Positions 1-6,050 of a stretch of DNA of 6,991 nt are shown here, piece after piece; position 1 is the first letter of the stretch; each line of letters opens with the position of its first letter. A program made the position numbers and the translations under genes. The notes under the pieces were generated by a model. It was given only the letters and a program-made list of their open reading frames with translations. It made no database searches and was not told the DNA's origin. This DNA is from Firmicutes bacterium UBA6418. GTDB lineage: Bacteria; Bacillota; Clostridia; Peptostreptococcales; Anaerovoracaceae. The stretch spans positions 3,232-10,222 of the forward strand of contig DJPG01000100.1 in NCBI GenBank assembly GCA_002439735.1, given 5' to 3'.

Positions 1-1
1 C

Positions 2-1237
2 ATCGACATTGACAAGGCGATCGCCAAGCGCGCGGACGAGTTGAAGGACATTACGGTCATCAGTACGGTCACGATCCGCGAAAAACCGTTTGAAACCTAT
101 CTGGCGACCGAGAGTAACGATCAGGTTCGTTTCGCGTCGGCGCATTTCAACGTCCATGACAGAAACATGAACAAGGATGGACGCTGCTGGTATATCCCGA
201 TGCTGTTCTGCGAACTGCCGCTTTTCTGGGTAAACAACAACAACGAAGTCGATATCGCGATGTTCCAGGTCGCGCCGATGGACAGCCACGGAAACTTCAA
301 CCTGGGGCCTCAGGTTGCGGACATGTGGGGCGTGATCAAAGGCGCGAAGAAGATCATCGTAGAAGTCAATGAAAACATGCCGATCGCGCATGGCTATCAG
401 ACGCAGCTGAATCTCTACGGGATTGACTATATTGTAGAGGGTAGCAACACCCCGCTGGCGGAGCTTCCGGCCAAGGAACCGTCCGAGATCGACAAAAAGA
501 TCGCCGCGCACGTTGTAAATAGGATCAAGAGCCACAGCACGCTGCAGCTGGGGATCGGCAGCTTGCCGCTGTGCATCGGTCAGATGATCGCGGAATCCGA
601 TCTTCGGAATATCAACGCGCATACGGAGATGTTCACCGACGCTTACGTTGATCTGTTTGAGGCCGGTAAGCTGACCGGAAACAAGCCGATCGATAAGGGC
701 AAAGCCGTCTACACCTTTGCGGGCGGCAGCAAACGTCTGTATGATTTCATTGATGACAACCCGATCTGCTGCAACGCGCCGGTCGATTATGTCAACAATA
801 TCGCGACGATCGCACAGATCCCGAATTTCATTTCCGTCAACAGCTGCATTCAGGTCGACCTGTACGGACAGGTCTGCTCCGAATCGGCAGGACATCAGCA
901 GATCAGCGGAACCGGCGGCCAGCTTGACTTCGTACTGGGCGCTTATCAGTCCAGAGGCGGCGAGAGCTTCCTCTGCACGCCGTCCACCAGAGTCGGCAAG
1001 GACGGCAAGCTGGAGTCTCTGATCTCACCGGTACTGCCAAAGGGCGCGATTGTCACCACGCCGCGTATGGCGACCAATCACATCGTAACCGAATACGGCG
1101 ATGTTGACCTCAAGGGCAAGTCCACCTGGGAAAGAGCCGAGCTTTTGATCAGCATCGCGCATCCGGATTTCCGCGACGATCTGATCAAGGAAGCGGAGCA
1201 GATGGGGATCTGGAAAAATTCCAGCAAGTGCTTATAA
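2..1237 (+). CDS. Butyryl-CoA:acetate / 4-hydroxybutyrate CoA-transferase (5' partial)
   Basis: The reading frame is open from base 2, so the start lies upstream; 411 residues are visible of a family usually about 440 long. The enzyme belongs to the acetyl-CoA hydrolase/transferase superfamily, which moves CoA between acyl-CoA and a carboxylate through a glutamyl-CoA intermediate. In butyrate-producing clostridia this family forms butyrate from butyryl-CoA plus acetate in the cytoplasm. The sequence shows the family motif HTEMFTDAYVDLFEAGKLTG at about visible residues 207-226, whose Glu (codon at 626-628) is the expected catalytic residue. It also shows the glycine-rich GTGGQLDF at about 303-310 and a C-terminal EYGDVDLKGKS stretch. 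The SAGHQQISG segment just before the glycine motif resembles the butyryl/4-hydroxybutyrate branch more than acetyl-CoA hydrolases. The precise acyl substrate is inferred and cannot be fixed from sequence. It converges on the PepSY gene and ends 38 bases before a hairpin terminator. Confidence 0.9.
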   Translation: MDIDKAIAKRADELKDITVISTVTIREKPFETYLATESNDQVRFASAHFNVHDRNMNKDGRCWYIPMLFCELPLFWVNNNNEVDIAMFQVAPMDSHGNFNLGPQVADMWGVIKGAKKIIVEVNENMPIAHGYQTQLNLYGIDYIVEGSNTPLAELPAKEPSEIDKKIAAHVVNRIKSHSTLQLGIGSLPLCIGQMIAESDLRNINAHTEMFTDAYVDLFEAGKLTGNKPIDKGKAVYTFAGGSKRLYDFIDDNPICCNAPVDYVNNIATIAQIPNFISVNSCIQVDLYGQVCSESAGHQQISGTGGQLDFVLGAYQSRGGESFLCTPSTRVGKDGKLESLISPVLPKGAIVTTPRMATNHIVTEYGDVDLKGKSTWERAELLISIAHPDFRDDLIKEAEQMGIWKNSSKCL

Positions 1238-1275
1238 AGCATACACCAAACTTATCGATGCACCAAAATAAACCA

Positions 1276-1309
1276 AAAATGCAGGGAAAGTCAAACTTCC
1301 CTGCATTTT
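1276..1309. terminator. Bidirectional intrinsic terminator between convergent genes
   Basis: A perfect 13-bp inverted repeat (AAAATGCAGGGAA at 1276-1288 and its complement at 1297-1309) encloses an 8-base loop. The stem ends in A/T runs, so a T tract follows the hairpin on either strand. It lies between the stop of the CoA-transferase (1237) and the stop of the PepSY gene (1313), so it can terminate both. Confidence 0.88.
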
Positions 1310-1312
1310 GCA

Positions 1313-2221
1313 TTAATCATCCCAATCCTCATCGTCAAGCTCTTCGGCATCCCAGTCGAGGATCTTGCCGGTCTTGGCGTTGATCTCGTATTCGTATTCT
1401 TTAGTGTTTGTGTAGAATTCGATCTCGTAAACACGCAGACCGTCGTCCCGGTCGAGCTTCGCCTTGGTGAAAGTCACGGAAGAGGCAGAGAGTCCCGCGC
1501 TGTTGAGCGCGATGGATTTGGCCTTGTCAACGCCGATGTAATCGGAGGTCGGTTTGGTCTGCGCAGAGCCGGAGGTATCCGTTTTCGGGATCTTGAAATT
1601 CTCGATATCCTTGTCCCAGTCAAGGATCTTGCCGGTCTTGGCATGGATCTCGTAATCGTATTCGGTGCTTCCGCTGTAAAATTCGATCTCGTAAACCTGC
1701 ACGCCGTCGTCCTCCTCGAGCTTTGCTTCGACAAAGGTCGCCTTAGAGGCGGAAATTCCCGCGTGCGCAAGCGCGATCTCTTTCGCTTTGGCTTTGGTGA
1801 TCTTATCGGTATTTGCGGTGCCGGTCATGTCGGATGGCGTCGATTTATCCGTACCGGAGGCCGGTGTTTTGCTTGTATCGGCTTGTTCTACCGCATTGCG
1901 GTCTGCTTCGAGGATCTTGCCGTCGGAAGCCTTGATCTGATAGTCGTATGCAAAGCCTCCGGAGGTGAACGTTACTTCGTAAACAGCGACACCGTCTTCG
2001 GTATCATAGTGCGAGGAAAGGTTGCTGACGTCTTCGGCGCGCAGACCGGCATCGTCTAAAGCGATGTTGACGCCCTTGTCCATGCCCAGCGTTTTGTTTT
2101 TGTTGATGCCTGCGCCGGCCTGCATGGTCGCGAAGGCAACGATGCCGATGATGAGCACGCAGCAGATCGCAAAGAGGGCGATCTTGGCTGGTGAATTTAA
2201 TACAGTGGTAATCTTTTTCAT
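1313..2221 (-). CDS. Membrane-anchored triple PepSY-domain protein
   Basis: The 302-residue protein has a short basic N-terminus and one hydrophobic segment at about residues 13-32, which reads as an uncleaved signal anchor or signal peptide. The rest is therefore probably outside the membrane. Three PepSY-like repeats follow at about 47-107, 145-203 and 233-291. Each has a helix ending in Ala-Gly, a DDG(V/L)xVYE(I/V)xF strand, a Y-Y pair and a GKIL turn. Ser/Thr/Pro/Asp-rich linkers separate them, and the tail (EELDDEDWDD) is very acidic. PepSY domains are known from M4 peptidase propeptides and from cell-envelope regulators; no catalytic residues are seen, so a binding or inhibitory role is inferred. 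The start ATG has an AAAGGA ribosome site 10 bases upstream. It lies 120 bases downstream of the histidine kinase on the same strand, as is common for PepSY genes beside two-component systems, and may be a target or modulator of that system. Confidence 0.85.
   Translation of the reverse strand: MKKITTVLNSPAKIALFAICCVLIIGIVAFATMQAGAGINKNKTLGMDKGVNIALDDAGLRAEDVSNLSSHYDTEDGVAVYEVTFTSGGFAYDYQIKASDGKILEADRNAVEQADTSKTPASGTDKSTPSDMTGTANTDKITKAKAKEIALAHAGISASKATFVEAKLEEDDGVQVYEIEFYSGSTEYDYEIHAKTGKILDWDKDIENFKIPKTDTSGSAQTKPTSDYIGVDKAKSIALNSAGLSASSVTFTKAKLDRDDGLRVYEIEFYTNTKEYEYEINAKTGKILDWDAEELDDEDWDD
1349..1789 (-). repeat. Intragenic duplication of a PepSY unit (264-bp period)
   Basis: The second and third PepSY units (1613-1789 and 1349-1525) align without gaps, 88 codons apart. 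I count 41 of 59 identical residues, and the DNA is also strongly similar, for example around GATCTTGCCGGTCTTGGC in both. The first unit (about 1901-2083) is much more diverged. This points to a fairly recent tandem duplication that produced the third domain. Confidence 0.8.
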
Positions 2222-2291
2222 AATCTCAACGTCCTTTCTGTTGTTCTGCTTCCTGCCGATCGAGCGCGGCCGGACAGCGATGGCTGTATCT

Positions 2292-2319
2292 CTTTTATGT
2301 ATGCATCATATCGCGTCAA
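2292..2319 (-). promoter_or_regulatory. Possible promoter of the PepSY gene
   Basis: On the minus strand a -35-like TTGACG (2314-2319) is followed after 16 bases by TAAAAG (2292-2297), a 4-of-6 match to TATAAT. It lies about 70 bases upstream of the PepSY start, inside the 120-base gap after the kinase gene. The -10 box is weak, so an activator may be needed. No hairpin terminator is visible between the two genes, so read-through from the kinase is also possible. Confidence 0.45.
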
Positions 2320-2320
2320 G

Positions 2321-2346
2321 ATTAAAGAAAAATTAAAAAAATTAAA
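2321..2346 (-). promoter_or_regulatory. Direct TTTAAT repeats upstream of the PepSY promoter
   Basis: Three TTTAAT hexamers on the minus strand occupy 2321-2326, 2332-2337 and 2341-2346, with periods of 11 and 9 bases. The first ends one base before the putative -35 box. OmpR/PhoB regulators typically bind direct repeats with a period near 11 bp, so this could be a regulator site. It could equally be an A/T-rich UP element or the low-complexity tail of the kinase gene, whose stop codon overlaps the last repeat. Confidence 0.35.
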
Positions 2347-3775
2347 ATATCGAAAAAATGAGAAGAAATTCGCTACCCTTTCCCGCTTCGCTGCTGACGC
2401 GGAGCTTCAGACCGAGAAGATCGGCGATTTCTTTGACCATCGAAAGCCCCAGACCCAGACCGTGTTCGCCGTCCGCGGTGTTTTCGCTGCGGGAGACGTC
2501 TTCCTGATAAAAGCGGTTCCAGATCTTTTCGAGATTTTCCGGGGCAATGCCGATGCCGTCGTCCTTGACGGAGAGGAGGATCTGCGCATCCTCCCGGCGC
2601 AGTGTGACCCAAATGTGACCGTTCGCCCGCCCGTAGCGGTAGGCGTTGCTGATCAGGTTGGTGACGGCGCGTGTCAGCAGGTTTCGATCTGTTTGCAGCG
2701 TGATGCCCGGCGCGATCGCGGAGGTCAGGCGGATGCCTTTGATCGCGAGCAACCTTTGTTCGTCACAGAGCTGTGTGAGCAGCCGGCTGAGGTCGGTTTC
2801 CGCAAGGAGCGGGCGCTGTGTGCCTTGGTCAAGGCGCGAAAACAGCAGCAGCTGGTCGATGATGCTGCGCATGCGGGTCGCCTGCCGCTGCACGACCTCC
2901 ATGGATTCCCGGTATTCTTGTATAGAATCCGCAAGCTCCAATGCGTATTCCGCTTGTGCCAGAATGACGGCGGTCGGTGTTCGCAGCTCATGCGAAGCGT
3001 CCGAAGTGAATCGGCGTTCGGCTTCAAAATTCTTTTCCAGTCTGGCGAACATATCGTTGAAGGAGTCCGCGAGCATATGGATCTCGTCATCCCCGGGGCC
3101 GATGTCCAGACGCTTGGAAAGGTCGCCGCTTTTGCCGATGGTTTCCGCGTCTCGTGCGATCTGTTCAACCGGCAGGAAGGATCTGCGGGTGATGACATAG
3201 CCGCCGAGCAGGGTCAGTACGGCGAGCATCGGCAGTAGCCAGAAAGAAAGCCGGACGATATGATAGAGTACATTGATGCCTTCATTTTGCGAAACGACGC
3301 CGCGCAGGACAAGGCCATCGGTTCCGGGCAGGTCAAGCTTTTTATCATAGATATAGTAGGTTGTACCGTTTTGTTTGTCTTTGGTGAGGATCGCGGGATC
3401 TGACGGATCGGTGCTCCCGGCGAAATGCGAGAAGCGGATCGGCGCGCTGCCGTACAGCAGATTACCGTCCACGTCATAAAGCGCGGTGGAGATCCCTTCG
3501 TAGACGTTGCAGAAGTCATCGTCGATGCCCAGCCAACCGTCACGGAACCTGAGAAACTGATCGCCGTAGCGGACGTCCTCATCATCCAGATCCTCGAAAT
3601 AGTCAATCTGATTCGCGTTTTCGGAGACGATATTGACCAGACGCTCCCGGATGTTTTCATCGAGGACGGAATTGGCGATCGCAAAAGTCATGGCGCTCAT
3701 CAGCAGTACGATCAGCACCATAGCGGCAGCGAACCAGAGCATGATCTTCTTTTGAATGGATAGATTGCGAAGCAT
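2342..3775 (-). CDS. HAMP-domain sensor histidine kinase
   Basis: This 477-residue inner-membrane sensor kinase autophosphorylates on a histidine and passes the phosphate to a response regulator. Transmembrane helices lie at about residues 12-35 and 176-196, flanking an extracytoplasmic sensing region of about 140 residues with an acidic stretch (EDLDDED) at 61-67. A HAMP linker follows at about 197-250. The H-box is DASHELRTP with His262; the N-box is NLISNAYRYG at about 373-382; G1 is DDGIGI at 405-410; the F-box region is RFYQED; G2 is HGLGLGLS at 438-445. All key residues are present, so it should be active. The ATG has a strong GGGAGG ribosome site (3784-3789) 8 bases away. Its likely partner is the OmpR/PhoB regulator at 5289-5975, and the PepSY gene follows. 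Kinase and regulator are normally adjacent but here are separated by the hipBA island. The input signal is unknown. Confidence 0.93.
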   Translation of the reverse strand: MLRNLSIQKKIMLWFAAAMVLIVLLMSAMTFAIANSVLDENIRERLVNIVSENANQIDYFEDLDDEDVRYGDQFLRFRDGWLGIDDDFCNVYEGISTALYDVDGNLLYGSAPIRFSHFAGSTDPSDPAILTKDKQNGTTYYIYDKKLDLPGTDGLVLRGVVSQNEGINVLYHIVRLSFWLLPMLAVLTLLGGYVITRRSFLPVEQIARDAETIGKSGDLSKRLDIGPGDDEIHMLADSFNDMFARLEKNFEAERRFTSDASHELRTPTAVILAQAEYALELADSIQEYRESMEVVQRQATRMRSIIDQLLLFSRLDQGTQRPLLAETDLSRLLTQLCDEQRLLAIKGIRLTSAIAPGITLQTDRNLLTRAVTNLISNAYRYGRANGHIWVTLRREDAQILLSVKDDGIGIAPENLEKIWNRFYQEDVSRSENTADGEHGLGLGLSMVKEIADLLGLKLRVSSEAGKGSEFLLIFSIF

Positions 3776-3837
3776 AATGTTTTCCTCCCAAAAAAGATGA
3801 GGCAGGCCGAAAGATCGGAATCACCTTTTGTGGAAAT

Positions 3838-3866
3838 ATCATAGCATGGTGGGATGAAAGAAGCAA
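3838..3866 (-). promoter_or_regulatory. Promoter of the histidine kinase gene
   Basis: Minus-strand TTGCTT (3861-3866), a 17-base spacer and TATGAT (3838-3843) form a good vegetative-type promoter 62 bases upstream of the kinase start. It lets the kinase be expressed independently of the response regulator and diverges from the hipB promoter 42 bases away. Confidence 0.72.
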
Positions 3867-3908
3867 GAAATTTGTCATGTCTGCAGTACAGCCGGTGTAT
3901 GAAAGCTA

Positions 3909-3937
3909 TTGACATAGCCGTACGGCAATATTATAAT
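3909..3937 (+). promoter_or_regulatory. hipB(A) promoter, perfect consensus
   Basis: TTGACA (3909-3914), exactly 17 bases and TATAAT (3932-3937) match the vegetative sigma consensus at all twelve positions. The spacer contains the palindromic operator O1, so a bound repressor would cover the RNA polymerase site. The expected transcription start is near 3944, leaving a leader of about 78 bases before the hipB ATG. Confidence 0.88.
3915..3928. promoter_or_regulatory. Putative HipB operator O1
   Basis: TAGCCGTACGGCAA differs at one base from the perfect 14-bp palindrome of O3, and its central GCCGTACGGC is fully symmetric. It fills the spacer between -35 and -10, the classical position for repression by promoter occlusion. 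Assignment to HipB is inferred from autoregulation being the rule for hipBA loci. Confidence 0.75.
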
Positions 3938-3952
3938 TTTTTAAGGAAAATA

Positions 3953-3966
3953 TCTTCGAACGGCTA
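3953..3966. promoter_or_regulatory. Putative degenerate HipB operator O2 (half site)
   Basis: The right half, ACGGCTA (3960-3966), is identical to the right half of O3, while the left half matches poorly. Its centre falls 38 bp from the centre of O1 and 39 bp from that of O3. That near-even spacing is the main reason to regard it as a real third site rather than chance. Confidence 0.45.
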
Positions 3967-3991
3967 TATTTTGCGGCGAAAAGAATATGCA

Positions 3992-4005
3992 TAGCCGTAC
4001 GGCTA
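3992..4005. promoter_or_regulatory. Putative HipB operator O3, perfect palindrome
   Basis: TAGCCGTACGGCTA is a perfect 14-bp inverted repeat, 4 bases before the GTGAGG ribosome site of hipB. It shares a CATAGCCGTACGGC core with O1. It lies in the transcribed leader, so binding would act as a roadblock or help loop to O1, 77 bp away. Confidence 0.72.
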
Positions 4006-4021
4006 AAAAGTGAGGTTTGAC

Positions 4022-4237
4022 ATGAAAATCACATCTTCAAGGGATTTTGGAAAGGCGATGCGAGAGAGGCGAAAAGAGCTAGGGTATACACAGGCATACC
4101 TCGCAGAATATACAGGCTTCAGCACCAGTTTTATATCAAATCTCGAAAACGGAAAAGAAACCGCGGAACTCGGGAAAGCGATCTTCCTGATGAATCTGCT
4201 CGGAATGGATCTTGAAGCAAAAGAAAGAGGTGAGTGA
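4022..4237 (+). CDS. hipB: HipB-like XRE-family antitoxin / autorepressor
   Basis: This 71-residue cytoplasmic DNA-binding protein consists almost wholly of a Cro/C1 helix-turn-helix. The N-terminal helix (SSRDFGKAMRERRKELG) is followed by the helix-turn-helix at about residues 23-42 (TQAYLAEYTGFSTSFISNLE) and two further helices. ATG 4022 was chosen because GTGAGG (4010-4015) sits 6 bases before it; an in-frame GTG at 4010 is part of that ribosome site. It is followed after 2 bases by hipA, the standard order antitoxin then toxin. In HipBA systems HipB binds the HipA kinase, neutralises it and represses the operon; the palindromes upstream fit that role. The frame is intact with no stop, although the partner toxin is broken, so it may now act only as a local repressor. 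Codon use is A/T-rich compared with the flanking genes. Confidence 0.88.
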   Translation: MKITSSRDFGKAMRERRKELGYTQAYLAEYTGFSTSFISNLENGKETAELGKAIFLMNLLGMDLEAKERGE

Positions 4238-4239
4238 GG

Positions 4240-5250
4240 ATGAAAGAATGATCGGTGTCGATAGAAATAAATGGAAGTCAAACGCACGTTGGTACGATGA
4301 AAGGCAGTACGATCCACGATGCAGAATTTACCTAGGACAGACAGTACAAAGCACTCGCAAAGGAAGGCGTTTTCAAATCGACCGAGCTTGTAACGGAGGC
4401 GCATCTTTCACTTACCGGTGCATCCGGAAAAGTCGGACTGTACTATGATCAGGACAAAGATTTATGGTATAAGCCAAAAGGGAACGCACCGCGCACGCAT
4501 ATTGTCAAACAAAGTCATGTGAGGCTGTCCGATATCGTTACAAATGAGCAACTTTCATTACAGACTGCAGCGCGGCTTGGCATTGAAATTCCGGAGTGCT
4601 TTATGATAAATACAGGAAATGCAAAGGAAGATGAAATTTTATTTGCGACCAAAAGATATGACAGACTTGTAAATGATAATTCAAAAAAGATAGATGGGCT
4701 CATTTGCCCATTTCGATTGCATCAGGAAGATTTCGCGCAGGTACTTGGCATTTCATCATACGACAAGTATGAAACCGGAGAACAGAAGTATCTTCCGAAA
4801 TTGTTTCGTGTCTTAAGAAATCATTCGAAAGACCCGATCGCAGATCAGCTGAAATTATGGGGCATGATCGTTTATGATTTTCTTGTAGGCAATACCGACA
4901 ATCATATCAAGAATTTATCGCTTGTTTATTCAAAGAGCTTAAGAGAAAAAAGGCTCGCACCGGCTTATGATATCGTAAGTACGGCAATTTATCCGAGCAG
5001 CAGCAGAGAGATGGCGATTGGTATCGGAGGCGAAAGAACGCTCGACAAGATCATAAGGAAGCACTTTGTAGATGCAGCGTCTGAAGCAGGCATAAACGAA
5101 AAGATTGCTTTAAGATATTTTGATGTGATTGCCGGAGGCTTTGAGCAGGCGCTGAACACGGCAGCGGATGAGCTTTCAGAACAAGGATATGCAAATGCAA
5201 AGAAAATAAAAGAAAAAATACTGAAACACGGAGGGTACAACCATATATAG
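4240..5250 (+). pseudogene. hipA: Broken HipA-family serine/threonine kinase toxin
   Basis: The frame of the kinase core can be followed back from the TAG at 5248-5250 to ATG 4240, two bases after hipB with an AGAGG ribosome site. It is interrupted by TGA at codon 4 (4249-4251, where Trp would fit) and TAG at codon 32 (4333-4335). An N-terminal fragment (IEINGSQTHVGTMKGS) leads after codon 32 directly to YKALAKEG. The loop SLTGASGK (Ser57 to Lys64) matches the E. coli HipA loop holding Ser150, so about 93 residues of the N-terminal subdomain are missing. The ATP-binding lysine (THIVK, codon 90), catalytic NTDNHIKN (Asp220, Asn225) and PAYD (Asp244, metal site) survive. The only downstream start is GTG 4519, which lacks a ribosome site and would omit the Ser loop and the lysine. 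HipA kinases phosphorylate translation factors such as glutamyl-tRNA synthetase; this copy should be inactive. The DNA is much more AT-rich than its neighbours, suggesting horizontal origin. Confidence 0.88.
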
Positions 5251-5268
5251 CTCTCCGCTTACAAGAAA

Positions 5269-5308
5269 AAACACCGCAGAGATCAGGACTATCTTATCTG
5301 CGGTGTTT
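5269..5308. terminator. Bidirectional terminator between hipA and the response regulator
   Basis: A perfect 12-bp stem (AAACACCGCAGA at 5269-5280 with its complement at 5297-5308) encloses a 16-base loop. On the minus strand it runs into a T tract and should end the response-regulator transcript efficiently. On the plus strand it is followed by TTTCATTTTT and can end the hip transcript. One arm lies inside the last codons of the response regulator. Confidence 0.85.
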
Positions 5309-5975
5309 CATTTTTCAACACATAGCCGACGCCGCGGACGGTGTGGATCAGCTTCGGATCGAAGCCGTCGTCGACCTTGCGGCGCAGGTAACGGATGTAG
5401 ACGTCGACGGCGTTGGAGCCGCCTTCGTAATCAAAATTCCAGAGATTGTTTTCGATGCTTTCACGGGAAAGCACGCGACCCTGGTTGCGGAACAGGTATT
5501 CCAGCAACGCGAATTCCTTGGCGGAGAGCTTGATCTCGCAGCCCGCGCGGGTGACGGTGCGACTGCCGGAGTCCAGCGTCAGATCGCAGAGCGTGTAAAC
5601 CGGCGTGTTCAAGACCGCGCTTCTGCGCGTGAGCGCGCGCACGCGCGCCATCAGCTCCGCAAAGGAGAACGGTTTGACCAGATAGTCGCTGGCGCCCAGA
5701 TCCAGACCCGTCACCTTATCCTCGATACTGTCACGCGCAGTCAGAAAGAGCACCGGAGCCTGCACGCCGTCCGCGCGCATTTGCCGCACGACGCCGAATC
5801 CGTCGAGCCGCGGCATGTTGACGTCTAAGATCACGCCGTCATAATCCGCGACGCGCATACAGTCGAGCGCTTCCTGTCCGTCGAAACAGCTGTCCACGCT
5901 GTAGCCTTCGGCGGTGAGCTTTTTGGTCAGGATCTTATTCAAATCTTTTTGGTCTTCTGCGATCAAAATTCTCAT
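5289..5975 (-). CDS. OmpR/PhoB-family two-component response regulator
   Basis: This 228-residue cytoplasmic transcription factor is switched on by phosphorylation of its receiver domain. The receiver spans about residues 1-117, with the acidic pair Glu7/Asp8, phospho-acceptor Asp51 (VILDVNMPRLDG), Thr79 and Lys101 (LVKPFSFAEL). A winged-helix DNA-binding domain follows at about 127-221, with the typical LSAKEFALLEYL, SNAVDVYIRYLRRK and HTVRGVGYVL segments. The ATG at 5975 gives the standard MRILIAEDQ start. An upstream in-frame ATG at 6026 would add 17 unlikely residues. The AGGAG ribosome site is 12 bases away, rather far. Thioredoxin lies 75 bases upstream on the same strand with no clear terminator between, so they may be co-transcribed. 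The natural partner is the histidine kinase at 2342-3775, now separated by the hip island; pairing is inferred from domain class and strand. Confidence 0.93.
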   Translation of the reverse strand: MRILIAEDQKDLNKILTKKLTAEGYSVDSCFDGQEALDCMRVADYDGVILDVNMPRLDGFGVVRQMRADGVQAPVLFLTARDSIEDKVTGLDLGASDYLVKPFSFAELMARVRALTRRSAVLNTPVYTLCDLTLDSGSRTVTRAGCEIKLSAKEFALLEYLFRNQGRVLSRESIENNLWNFDYEGGSNAVDVYIRYLRRKVDDGFDPKLIHTVRGVGYVLKNETPQIR

Positions 5976-6050
5976 TGGCGATGGTAGCTCCTTTTTTTCC
6001 TTGTTCTGCGTTCTGCGGCACTGCATTCATCCGGGTGCCCAAGCCAATCG

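Noticed and set aside
2297..3238. 313-residue plus-strand open frame antisense to the histidine kinase
   Set aside because: The opposite strand encodes a complete kinase with all motifs. The antisense product has no recognisable domain, and long antisense frames are expected in GC-rich coding DNA.
4240..4335. Stop-codon recoding (TGA as Trp, TAG as sense) keeping hipA functional
   Set aside because: TGA and TAG both end intact genes in this window and no other gene has them in frame. The missing N-terminal segment would still leave hipA defective.
4003..4404. 133-residue minus-strand frame antisense to hipB and hipA
   Set aside because: No recognisable domain; it lies over an intact hipB with a clear promoter and ribosome site.
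4212..4448. 78-residue plus-strand frame spanning the hipB/hipA junction
   Set aside because: It is out of frame with both genes. The hipA frame gives recognisable HipA sequence (IEINGSQTHVGT, HLSLTGASGK) across the same bases, so this is a shadow opened by hipA decay.
4519..5250. A separate 243-residue kinase gene starting at GTG 4519, as in a split HipS/HipT system
   Set aside because: GTG 4519 has no ribosome site and falls after the Ser loop and ATP-binding lysine. The HipA frame continues upstream of it through conserved sequence to the TAG at 4333, so it is the remnant of a full hipA.
5343..5828. 161-residue plus-strand frame antisense to the response regulator
   Set aside because: It lies wholly inside an intact, well-conserved response regulator gene and encodes nothing recognisable.
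5992..6050. Possible GGCAC/GTGCC hairpin between thioredoxin and the response regulator as a terminator
   Set aside because: The stem is only about 5 bp with a 13-base loop and no T tract follows, so it does not support termination.
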